A stretch of DNA of 6,840 nt from Mycobacterium sp. (GTDB lineage Bacteria > Actinomycetota > Actinomycetes > Mycobacteriales > Mycobacteriaceae), in the NCBI GenBank assembly GCA_025965815.1, contig JAOPWF010000631.1:1-6840 (forward strand). Reading direction: 5' to 3'. The translations under genes were made by a program, and so were the position numbers. Under the pieces are notes generated by a model. The model was not told where the DNA came from. It worked only from the letters and a program-made list of their open reading frames with translations, and made no database searches. Positions 1-5,404 of this stretch are shown piece by piece (position 1 is the stretch's first letter; every line of letters starts with the position of its first letter).

Positions 1-98
1 ACTACAACGCCAACAGACCCCACTCCGCCCACGGCGAACTCACCCCGACCGAGTTCGCCCTACAGTGGACCACGACCCACCAACCCCAAGTCGCATAG
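1..98 (+). CDS. IS3-family transposase (OrfB/integrase), C-terminal fragment
   Basis: The reading frame enters from the left edge (first full codon 3-5) and stops at TAG 96-98, giving 31 visible residues. They begin YNANRPHSAHGELTPTEF, which matches the conserved tail of IS3-family DDE integrases, where a YNxxRPHSALGxxTPxEF block follows the catalytic glutamate. The DDE residues themselves are outside the window, so activity cannot be judged. In intact elements this protein is usually made as an OrfAB fusion by -1 frameshifting and catalyses circle formation and integration. The stop sits about 30 bp from the probable IS end, the normal arrangement. Confidence 0.8.
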   Translation, partial: YNANRPHSAHGELTPTEFALQWTTTHQPQVA

Positions 99-129
99 CG
101 ACTGGACCACCAAACGGGTCCCCTTCACA
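1..129 (+). mobile_element. Right end of an IS3-family insertion sequence
   Basis: This is the 3' edge of an IS3-type element whose body lies left of the window. It contains the last codons of the transposase (stop at 96-98) followed by about 30 bp that read as a terminal inverted repeat, roughly 99-129, ending in CA as IS3-family ends do. Within this stretch GGACC (104-108) can pair with GGTCC (117-121). The exact boundary and any target duplication cannot be set because the left end is not visible. The DNA to the right looks like interrupted host sequence. Confidence 0.6.
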
Positions 130-348
130 GGCAACAATGTTTGGCCTTTACCAGGCCAGCGATCACTCGTCGCCGGTCAGCCGAGCAGGCGGTGATGCCC
201 GCGCTGCCAGACAGCGGTGTCGAAATAGCAGCTGGAGGAGTCTTCGAGACTGTCCACGCCGCCGTCAAGTTCTTCGACGCGTCCCAGCGGAGCTGTACGC
301 AGGCTTTCAATATGCGCGGTTTCCAATTGAGTACGCCGTTTTCATCAC
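130..348. other. Non-coding or decayed stretch right of the IS end
   Basis: No convincing gene is seen here. Frames are open on both strands for 80-120 codons, but none shows a family motif, and the plus-strand frames change between candidate coding segments. The stretch may be the interrupted or frame-shifted 3' part of a gene that the IS entered, with the frame ending at 429 as its tail. Confidence 0.35.
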
Positions 349-429
349 ATGAATCCGGTTTCGCAGCCCGGCACAATCATCTTCAACATCCGGGACAACG
401 GCCAGGTCTGGACGTACACCTTCCTGTAA
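331..429 (+). pseudogene. Short C-terminal-like reading frame, unknown protein remnant
   Basis: A plus-strand frame opens after a stop at 328-330 and ends at TAA 427-429. Its last 26 residues, from the ATG at 349, contain QPGTIIFNIRDNGQVWTYTF, which reads like two beta strands at the end of a real protein rather than a random frame. I do not recognise the family. No ribosome-binding site precedes the ATG. A strong stem-loop begins 18 bp after the stop, as expected for the 3' end of a transcribed gene. The most economical reading is the tail of a gene broken by the IS insertion or by frameshifts at its left. It could also be chance. Confidence 0.3.
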
Positions 430-447
430 ACCGCCACAACGGCCGGC

Positions 448-487
448 CAGACGGGGCCACACGCCTAGAGGGGTGTGGTTCCGTCTG
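448..487. terminator. Two-part stem-loop, probable bidirectional terminator
   Basis: The outer arms CAGACGG (448-454) and CCGTCTG (481-487) pair perfectly over 7 bp. After a 2x2 internal bulge, inner arms CCACACGCC (457-465) and GGGGTGTGG (470-478) pair over 9 positions with one mismatch, closing a 4-base TAGA loop. No T-run follows on either side, which is common for actinobacterial terminators. It lies between a plus-strand stop at 429 and the minus-strand glycosyltransferase stop at 528-530, the expected place for a terminator serving convergent genes. Confidence 0.7.
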
Positions 488-527
488 CTCAGTCGCTCCC
501 TAAGAAATCCATCTCCCGCAGGCGTGT

Positions 528-1424
528 TCACCCCGTCCGCTGCACGACCATCGGGAACCGTGCCCAGTACGACGCCATGTTGCGAACGGTGCGGGCATCG
601 ATCCACTCGCGTCGGTGGCGCCACTCGGTGCCCAGCACGTCGATCATCGACCCTGCGAAGGCGCTGTATCCGGCCGCTGCTTCGAGCGTGCGGCGTTGAT
701 CCTCGGAGTCGAGGTGTAGCAGTGCAGTGAGGATGATGTTGGCCAACCAGCTCTTGTTGTTGCGCGGGTAGGGAGACGATCTCCGGAAGTCGTGCCGGAC
801 AAAGGACTTTGAGGTTCCGATGATCGGCAGTCCGAACCGCCATGCGCGTATAGAGAATTCGACGTCTTCGAATCCGAAGTCGGACAGGGCGCCAAGACAA
901 CCGATGTCAAGGAATGTCTCGCGGGCGAGGGCGAAGCATCCGCCGGGGGCGACACCGACCTCGCTCGTCGCGGACGCCGGCGGGGCGACCCATCGATAGG
1001 CGAAAAGGTCGTTGACTATCCTGGCGCCGCAGCCACGTTCGTCGGGGGCGGTGGTGCTGGCGATGGTCGGCACAGCGATGGCCGACTGATCGCGGTCGAG
1101 GATCTCCAGCAGTGGGTCAAGCCACGTCGCGTCCACCGAACAGTGCGCGTCGAGAAACACCAGAACACGCTCGCAGGCCGCGATGGCCCCGAAGTTACGG
1201 GCGGGTGCTATGCCCGCATGGTCGCGGCGAAACACCCGTACCCCGCCGTCGCGCCAGCGTTGTCCGAGGAGGGCGTCGCTGCAGCCGTCGGTGCTTCCGT
1301 CATCGACCACGATGATCTCGCGCGGTACGGCCCGTGCCGCCAGGATCGACTCGACGGTGTCAACGAGTCGGTCGCCCTCGTTGAGAACGGAGATCACCAC
1401 CGACGCACATCGGGTCTCAGCCAT
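528..1424 (-). CDS. GT-A family glycosyltransferase, polypeptide GalNAc-transferase-like (GT2/GT27 type)
   Basis: The predicted protein of 298 residues transfers a sugar from a nucleotide-sugar donor; the acceptor is unknown. The N-terminal half is a GT-A Rossmann-like domain: VVISVLNEG near 9-17, VVDDGSTDG at 39-47 (nucleotide binding) and LDAHC at 91-95, where Asp-Ala-His takes the place of the DxD metal motif. It continues with PGGCFALAR at 160-168, GFEDVEFSIR at 184-193 (acidic residues near the active site), and a His-211/Arg-214 HxxR element followed by PY. DxH plus a later HxxR before PY is the pattern of polypeptide GalNAc-transferases, where both histidines help hold the metal. There is no signal peptide or membrane span, so it is probably cytosolic. 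The ATG at 1424 overlaps the stop of the preceding gene by 8 bp, implying coupling. An in-frame ATG at 1487 would lie inside the upstream gene and is less likely. Confidence 0.87.
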   Translation of the reverse strand: MAETRCASVVISVLNEGDRLVDTVESILAARAVPREIIVVDDGSTDGCSDALLGQRWRDGGVRVFRRDHAGIAPARNFGAIAACERVLVFLDAHCSVDATWLDPLLEILDRDQSAIAVPTIASTTAPDERGCGARIVNDLFAYRWVAPPASATSEVGVAPGGCFALARETFLDIGCLGALSDFGFEDVEFSIRAWRFGLPIIGTSKSFVRHDFRRSSPYPRNNKSWLANIILTALLHLDSEDQRRTLEAAAGYSAFAGSMIDVLGTEWRHRREWIDARTVRNMASYWARFPMVVQRTG

Positions 1425-2109
1425 CCGCAGGGCTGGTAAGTTCCTGCTCGTCGATGGTGGGTCCTGCCGAGGGCGTGTTGATGCCACCGTCGATGGGATA
1501 AAAGCCCCATCCGGCGAGACCGGTCAGGACTTCCGCCCATTCCGGCCGGCCCTGCAGATAAGGCTGCGCGGCCGCGTCCAACGTCAAGTGGAATGTCCCA
1601 AGCCGCACTGCGGTGGGCGCGTCGACCCGCAGCGCCAGCGTGTCTCCCTCGGTCAAGCCCGCGATTCCCAGGCGATCGAGCAGAACAGGTGGCTCCGCGG
1701 CATAGGCGATGAAACTCGCGTCGTCGGTCACCGCGTTCTGGGTAGACGGTGTGAAACCGAGTTCGACAAGCATCGCCTGCACCACCGTCGAACCCTCGCG
1801 GGCGAAAACAACCACCTCGTCGCAGTCGTACTGCGCCAGCGATTCGAGCAATGCCTTGGTGGTCGCCGCCAACAGGCCGACATTGAGCCGATTCTGGGCG
1901 GTGGCGATCGCGGGTACCAGCAGTGCGCGCCGGATCGCCCCAATGCAGGCGAATGCGACCGCTTCGGCTTCCAGCGCACGCACCCCGGTCGAGGGCCAGG
2001 TCAGCGTGCGGGTCGCGACCGCGGCCACGAGTGAATTCGTACCCTGCAGTGGGACGACGTGTTCGTCGTAGAGGTGCCCGGCCGAGGCCCGCCGCAACAG
2101 CGACGACAC
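1417..2109 (-). CDS. Unrecognised protein between hydroxylase and glycosyltransferase, weakly GNAT-like centre
   Basis: I do not recognise this protein. From the GTG at 2109 it has 230 residues. Residues 98-119 (EVVVFAREG...LVELGF) resemble the late strand-helix and LGF element of GNAT acyltransferases. However, the earlier acetyl-CoA loop (R/QxxGxG/A) is not evident, so catalysis is doubtful. The last 100 residues form a second part ending in an aromatic, glycine-rich segment (GWGFYPIDGGI, 200-210) and a polar tail. No signal peptide or membrane span is seen. The GTG has no Shine-Dalgarno sequence, while coding bias continues upstream in the same frame to about 2176: 24 of 28 third positions are G/C. 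The true N-terminus is therefore probably further upstream: a CTG at 2190 preceded by GAAGGGA, or a frameshifted fusion with the oxygenase. Overlap with both neighbours implies a shared task. Confidence 0.72.
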   Translation of the reverse strand: MSSLLRRASAGHLYDEHVVPLQGTNSLVAAVATRTLTWPSTGVRALEAEAVAFACIGAIRRALLVPAIATAQNRLNVGLLAATTKALLESLAQYDCDEVVVFAREGSTVVQAMLVELGFTPSTQNAVTDDASFIAYAAEPPVLLDRLGIAGLTEGDTLALRVDAPTAVRLGTFHLTLDAAAQPYLQGRPEWAEVLTGLAGWGFYPIDGGINTPSAGPTIDEQELTSPADG

Positions 2110-2173
2110 TTCGGGGCCGAAGTCGTCGACAACATCGGTGGTGATGTCGATCGCGACGCGCTCGTTACGGGCG

Positions 2174-2839
2174 TCATGGAGAGACTGCAGCGGTATTCCC
2201 TTCGGGGTAGAGGTTTTCGGCGACCAACCAGGTAACCATTGAGTATCGCGTTCCCCTGCGCACCCGGGTGACCTCGTGTACGAGACCCGGCTCGAACATC
2301 GCCAACGTTCCGGCGACCGGTCGAACCACAGTGGGCACCGTTGGACCGTTCAGTCGTGGCGTGTACACCACCAGCGCTCCGCCGTCGAAGTCGTTGCCCG
2401 CAGGAGCCGGGTTGAGGAACAGCACCAGCGACGCGAAGCGCCACCGCACTTCTCGTGGGTCATCGTGGTTCGGGGAGCGGTCACGATGCGGCCCGACGAA
2501 TCCGGTTGCCGGATAACGGAAGTAGTGCGCCGAGGCGATGAGAGACGCGACGTCCGGGGCATTCGGCCAGTTGAGCCGAGCCGCCCGCTCCACCTGCTCT
2601 TCGGCCATCACGCGGGTCGGTCCCCTCGGATAGCAGCTTTCACTTTTGCGGGCGCTGGGCGCGTATTCGTCGTGCCCTGCACGGAGCACATTGGTGGGTT
2701 CCCTGGGCCCAGCGAGCATTTCGTCGATCAAGTCCCGGCACTCGCCGCTCGTCAGCACGTCGGGCACCAGAACGACGGGTGTCGCCACATCTGTCGACCG
2801 GTTCGTTGCCTGAGTCGACGCTGAACCATTCTGTGCCAA
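2174..2839 (-). CDS. 2-oxoglutarate/Fe(II)-dependent oxygenase, prolyl-4-hydroxylase-like
   Basis: The product (221 residues from TTG) should hydroxylate a substrate using Fe(II), O2 and 2-oxoglutarate, releasing succinate and CO2. The double-stranded beta-helix core is complete: the HxD pair H118/D120 (GPHRD), FDGGALVVYTP at 151-161, PVAGTLAMFEPGLVHEV with distal iron ligand H188, and R198 (GTRYSM) ten residues later to bind the 2OG carboxylate. This spacing and the DGGALVVY/LVHEV pattern are those of P4H-type proteins, which often act on peptides or proteins, although small-molecule members exist. The start chosen is TTG 2839, preceded by GGGGGAGG (2851-2844) four bases away; a GTG at 2788 (204 residues) is the alternative. 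The frame stays open to 3073, but the extra N-terminus is methyltransferase debris. The stop overlaps the start region of the next gene, so they are probably cotranscribed and coupled. Confidence 0.87.
   Translation of the reverse strand: MAQNGSASTQATNRSTDVATPVVLVPDVLTSGECRDLIDEMLAGPREPTNVLRAGHDEYAPSARKSESCYPRGPTRVMAEEQVERAARLNWPNAPDVASLIASAHYFRYPATGFVGPHRDRSPNHDDPREVRWRFASLVLFLNPAPAGNDFDGGALVVYTPRLNGPTVPTVVRPVAGTLAMFEPGLVHEVTRVRRGTRYSMVTWLVAENLYPEGNTAAVSP
2197..2203 (-). promoter_or_regulatory. Possible ribosome-binding site for a CTG start at 2190
   Basis: On the minus strand GAAGGGA is followed by 6 bases and then CTG (2190-2188), in frame with the unknown protein. Starting there would give 257 residues and a 17-bp overlap with the oxygenase stop at 2174. 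No ATG, GTG or TTG occurs in this frame between here and 2109. CTG initiation is rare, so this is only a candidate. Confidence 0.35.
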
Positions 2840-2843
2840 CTCG

Positions 2844-2851
2844 CCTCCCCC
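2844..2851 (-). promoter_or_regulatory. Shine-Dalgarno sequence deciding the TTG start of the oxygenase
   Basis: GGGGGAGG on the minus strand lies 4 bases before TTG 2839-2837. It is the only strong anti-16S match near the oxygenase N-terminus and favours TTG over the GTG at 2788. Confidence 0.55.
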
Positions 2852-2935
2852 GCTTATTGGCGTCACCAGCCCCGGAACAAGTTGAGCATTGATTCTATTG
2901 GTCACTGTCGGTTCTGGCGGCCGAACGACCGAGTC

Positions 2936-3165
2936 ACCGAAGCCATGGTCGAAAGCGTTACTGAAGACGAGGTCGAACGCCTCTCTGCGCCGAGCCTCGG
3001 CGAGCCGGCCCGAAGAGAAGTCCAGACCGGCCCGAGCCGCGATAGCGAAACGGTCTCGGTGCCGATGTGGCACTGCAGGTGGACTCCGCGCAGCCCGCTG
3101 ACGTCGCCCAGGCGCGGCAGGTCAAACCGCACAAGCGCCCGGTTGACCGCGCGGGGGTCGCTCAT
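2936..3165 (-). pseudogene. Class I SAM-dependent methyltransferase remnant with internal deletions
   Basis: From the ATG at 3165 the frame reads MSDPRAVNRA, the typical start of a SAM-methyltransferase family. It then jumps directly to VRFDLPRLGDVSGLRGVHLQCHIGTETVSLSRLG, which in that family comes some 40 residues later and contains the SAM-binding motif I. Right after RLG the homology continues in another minus-strand frame as GLDFSSGRLAEARR (motif II region), then skips to AFDLVFSN (motif IV region). Nothing matches the rest of the domain. At least three internal losses, one of them frame-shifting, mean no working enzyme can be made. A long hybrid frame from 3165 yields 87 residues but its second half is nonsense. 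The remnant sits 74 bp after the thioesterase stop and just before the oxygenase. The former enzyme may have belonged to either unit. Confidence 0.75.
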
Positions 3166-3239
3166 CGTGCGAGTTTAAGCCGAGGCGGAGCCTGCGTAGG
3201 CCGTGTGCGACGGCGCCGGACGTGTCGAACTGCGACAGG

Positions 3240-3767
3240 TCACAGGTCGAAGACGGCCAACGTGCTAGAGGCAGTGGCGACCACGGCGCCCGAGGCCGCC
3301 GATACAATGCCTTCGGTGAAGGCGATCCGGGAACCGGCCTTGACCACTGTGCCGGTCGCGGTGAGCAATCCGCTGCCGAGCCGAACTGCCTTGAGGTAGT
3401 TGACCTTGATCTCCACTGAGGTGTAGCCGCGGCCTTGAGGCAGCATGCTGTGTAGTGCAAGGGCGGCCACGGAGTCCAGCAGGGTGCAGACAAGACCGCC
3501 ATGAACGACGCCGATCTCGTTATAGGCCGATTCGTCTGGCTCACAGGTGAACACGACCCCACCCGGCTCAGCCGAGACGATGTCATAGCGCATCAACTGA
3601 CAAATGGGTGGCGGCGGCAGCGAGCCGTCGATCATCGCCTGCAGGTAATCCAGGCCGGCCATCGTCAGGCCCCGCGCGGTGCTGGGGCCGGGATCATGCC
3701 AAGTCACTACGCGTGAGCGCGACGCTCCCCAACCCTCGGCGAGGGTGTCACTACGTTGTGCGGTCAT
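3240..3767 (-). CDS. PaaI-family hotdog-fold thioesterase
   Basis: This 175-residue protein belongs to the PaaI/YbgC-like hotdog superfamily, which hydrolyses acyl- or aryl-CoA thioesters, usually as a cytosolic tetramer. The hotdog core runs from about residue 58 to the end. The signature NEIGVVHGG lies at 83-91 (N83, H89-G90-G91), followed by a long helix with D98 at the position of the catalytic acid, then YTSVEIKVNYLKAV (115-128) and the strands GLLTATGTVVKAGSR and AVVATASSTLAVF. About 50 residues precede the core, longer than in minimal PaaI proteins. The start is ATG 3767, with GGGGAGA a few bases upstream. An in-frame ATG at 3839 would add 24 residues with poor codon bias. The substrate is unknown, but the SDR and YciI-like genes upstream on the same strand suggest turnover of a CoA-linked intermediate. 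Confidence 0.87.
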   Translation of the reverse strand: MTAQRSDTLAEGWGASRSRVVTWHDPGPSTARGLTMAGLDYLQAMIDGSLPPPPICQLMRYDIVSAEPGGVVFTCEPDESAYNEIGVVHGGLVCTLLDSVAALALHSMLPQGRGYTSVEIKVNYLKAVRLGSGLLTATGTVVKAGSRIAFTEGIVSAASGAVVATASSTLAVFDL

Positions 3768-3884
3768 GTTGTCTCCCCGTGTCTTTGCCCGCAGGCCGGT
3801 GATCGTTCGTTCGACATCAAACATCGTTGCGGTTCGCACTGGTTGATGACCTTGCGGGCGAAGCTGCGGTTGTCTATCCAGGTT

Positions 3885-4142
3885 TTAGATTTCGTAGATC
3901 GCGTCGTATTCGAGCGTCGCGAGGTCCTCGATGACGAAGGGTAGGTCGGCGTCGATTTGTTCTCGGACGGCGTCGATGCTGGGTCCCTCGAGGATGAAAT
4001 AGAACCCTGGCCCGGCAGCGCGCCGATATGCAGATTTGATTACGCCCTCGGCTTTGAGCTCCCGCATGACCCGCGTCTCGTCGTCGAGGTGTGGTGCCAG
4101 CCCATCTGGACGAGTTATGGAACCTTTGGCAATCACGATCAT
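3885..4142 (-). CDS. YciI/muconolactone-isomerase-like small alpha-beta barrel protein
   Basis: This is an 85-residue protein that looks like a dimeric ferredoxin-like alpha/beta barrel of the YciI or muconolactone-isomerase type: strand MIVIAKGSI (1-9), helix HLDDETRVMRELKAEGVI (18-35), strand AYRRAAGPGFYFILEG (38-53), helix SIDAVREQIDADLPFVIED (55-73) and final strand LEYDAIYEI. H18 and D20/D21 are candidate polar active-site residues. Similar small proteins act as isomerases, decyclases or binding partners in aromatic and redox metabolism; the function here is unproven. The ATG at 4142 has AGGAG (4155-4151) 8 bases upstream. The gene follows the NmrA-like gene by 72 bp on the same strand, so the pair is probably one transcript. 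Confidence 0.72.
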   Translation of the reverse strand: MIVIAKGSITRPDGLAPHLDDETRVMRELKAEGVIKSAYRRAAGPGFYFILEGPSIDAVREQIDADLPFVIEDLATLEYDAIYEI

Positions 4143-4214
4143 GTGCTCTTCTCCTATCAGGTGTGGACTTCGGCCCGAAAATTGGGCAGCTGACCGTCAG
4201 ATCACCCAGTGGTG

Positions 4215-5090
4215 TTATGTGGCGGGCGCGGCGAACAGCGAGACGTGCTCGTGCACCCAGTCCTCGACCGAACGTGGGGGGCGGCCGGTCAAATCGAAGA
4301 CGGTGGGCGATGGCATCGCGTACACGTTGTCGCAGGTGATGTCGTCGACCCCGAGAAGCACATCGACGAGAAGTCCGGGTAGCCCGGCAGATTCCAGCAC
4401 GGCGCGCTGCTGGGCCTCGGTTCGGGGGTGATACTCGACGCGGGTCCCGAGCGCCGCGGAGATGTATCCGGCGACCTCGTCCATCGTCACGGCCGCGGGT
4501 CCGGAGATGTCATAGATCTTGCCGGCATGACGCTGGGGGCCTTCGGTGAGGATGACAGTGAAGACCGCGGCCACGTCGCGGCTGTCGATCAGGGCCACCC
4601 GGCCCGTACCTCCACGACCACCCCACGCGCCCGAACGGACAAAGTTGGCGGCGAGTTTCAGCATGGTGTCGGTGAAGGTCGTGGGACGCACCACCGTTGA
4701 CGCGACACCCGTGGTGGCGAGGTAGGCGTCGATCTCGGCGTGCCACCGCACGACGTTGGCGGGGTGGGTGCCCCCCGCGCCGCCGACTGACAGATTCACC
4801 AGATACGGCACCTCCGCGCCGATAGCGGCGTCGATGAGCGCGATCTCGTCACGGACCTGACGGTCGCTGCTCCCATAGCTCATGAAGGCCATGTCGGAGG
4901 CCGTGAACGCCGCCCGCAGCGTGGCAGCGTCATCGAAGTCGACGCCCACGATCTCGAGCTTGGCATCACCAAAAGCGGCCGCAGCGGCGTTGGGGTCGCG
5001 GGTGAGGACCCGTACCTGCTCGCCGTCACGCGCCAGCGCTTGGGTCAATGACTTACCGACAAGTCCGGTTCCGCCAGCCAGCGTGATCAT
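4215..5090 (-). CDS. NmrA-like atypical SDR, NAD(P)-binding oxidoreductase or sensor
   Basis: The 291-residue product has an N-terminal Rossmann fold with the atypical-SDR motif GGTGLVG (G6, G9, G12). RVLTRD at 27-32 follows, where R31 would favour NADP(H). The pattern continues as in the QorB/NmrA/HSCARG group: DFDDAATLRAAF, YLVNLSVGGA, NVVRWHAEIDAYL, STVVRPTTF, DSRDVAAVF and KIYDISGP. The YxxxK catalytic pair of classical SDRs is absent at the expected place, which is normal for this group and leaves open a quinone or enone reductase versus a redox-sensing role. No signal peptide or membrane span is seen. ATG 5090 is preceded by AAAGG (5101-5097) with 6 bases between; in-frame ATGs at 5108 and 5153 would add 6 or 21 residues. 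The promoter with an overlapping palindrome lies just upstream, and a CGNR regulator is divergent. Confidence 0.85.
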   Translation of the reverse strand: MITLAGGTGLVGKSLTQALARDGEQVRVLTRDPNAAAAAFGDAKLEIVGVDFDDAATLRAAFTASDMAFMSYGSSDRQVRDEIALIDAAIGAEVPYLVNLSVGGAGGTHPANVVRWHAEIDAYLATTGVASTVVRPTTFTDTMLKLAANFVRSGAWGGRGGTGRVALIDSRDVAAVFTVILTEGPQRHAGKIYDISGPAAVTMDEVAGYISAALGTRVEYHPRTEAQQRAVLESAGLPGLLVDVLLGVDDITCDNVYAMPSPTVFDLTGRPPRSVEDWVHEHVSLFAAPAT

Positions 5091-5129
5091 GGTGAACCTT
5101 TCTTTCATAGGGTGTTCCGTCCCAACTGC

Positions 5130-5141
5130 GACAGTAGTGTC
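5130..5141. promoter_or_regulatory. Operator-like palindrome over the -10 of the NmrA-like gene
   Basis: GACA (5130-5133) and TGTC (5138-5141) form an inverted repeat around GTAG, covering the proposed -10 element. This is the position of a repressor site. The arms are short, so chance cannot be excluded. Confidence 0.35.
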
Positions 5142-5160
5142 AACGTTACGCACATGTCAA
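5131..5160 (-). promoter_or_regulatory. Promoter of the NmrA-like gene
   Basis: On the minus strand a perfect TTGACA (5160-5155) is followed 18 bp later by TACTGT (5136-5131), a TANNNT-type -10. Transcription would begin near 5124, leaving a short leader before ATG 5090. A second TTGACA (5143-5138) lies 17 bp further in and forms part of the palindrome over the -10. Confidence 0.5.
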
Positions 5161-5359
5161 GTGCTATGCCGTCGGGACTCGCGGCGTCCCCATCCGGTCG
5201 GTGTGCGCCAGTCGCCCCACTGAATCTGCTGGGCGCCGCTATGATCGGATGACCTGCCTGTTCGGGCTGCGCCGTCGGCAGCTCGCACCGTCATTCCAGA
5301 CGCGCTGCGCAGAGCTGGTGGTCGCCGACAACAGCCGACATCGACGTATGCAACACGGA
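5161..5359. other. Divergent intergenic stretch without a gene
   Basis: No reading frame with family motifs is seen. Two octamers recur between here and the CGNR start: GCTATGAT (5238-5245 and 5390-5397) and GTGCTATG (5162-5169 and 5372-5379). The first copy of TATGAT (5240-5245) could be another -10. Otherwise nothing stands out. Confidence 0.35.
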
Positions 5360-5374
5360 CACGATACTGTCGTG
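5360..5374. promoter_or_regulatory. Operator-like palindrome upstream of the CGNR gene
   Basis: CACGA (5360-5364) and TCGTG (5370-5374) form a perfect 5-bp inverted repeat around TACTG. It covers the -35 region of the proposed CGNR promoter. It shares TACTGTCG with the minus strand of the NmrA-like promoter (5136-5129). Confidence 0.35.
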
Positions 5375-5391
5375 CTATGGTTCGATCGGGC

Positions 5392-5404
5392 TATGATGGG
5401 GGTA
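5392..5404 (+). promoter_or_regulatory. -10 element for a leaderless CGNR transcript
   Basis: TATGAT (5392-5397) differs from the -10 consensus by one base. The A of ATG 5404 lies 7 bp after its last base, the normal distance to a transcription start. This predicts an mRNA beginning at the start codon. The -35 region (about 5369-5374) is not consensus, which is usual in mycobacteria. Confidence 0.5.

Noticed and set aside
307..900. 197-codon minus-strand frame overlapping the glycosyltransferase
   Set aside because: Arg-rich composition, no motif, and a different frame from the clear GT-A domain. It also runs through the terminator hairpin.
1183..2034. 283-codon plus-strand open frame
   Set aside because: It is Arg/Gly/His-rich with no family motif and lies antisense to the glycosyltransferase and unknown protein, whose motifs and codon bias are convincing. 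It is a GC-rich shadow frame.
2001..2177. ATG overlapping the oxygenase stop (ATGA) as start of the next gene
   Set aside because: The overlap looks ideal for coupling, but this frame gives a low-complexity Ser/Thr/Arg peptide that stops at 2001 and is not the frame of the unknown protein.
2840..3073. Extended oxygenase start at 3073
   Set aside because: The extra 78 residues are the frame-shifted methyltransferase remnant plus a linker. A strong Shine-Dalgarno supports TTG 2839.
2902..3165. 87-residue frame as a RiPP precursor for the cassette
   Set aside because: Its first half is clearly methyltransferase motif I, and its second half is out-of-frame sequence of the same former gene, so it is debris and not a leader-core peptide.
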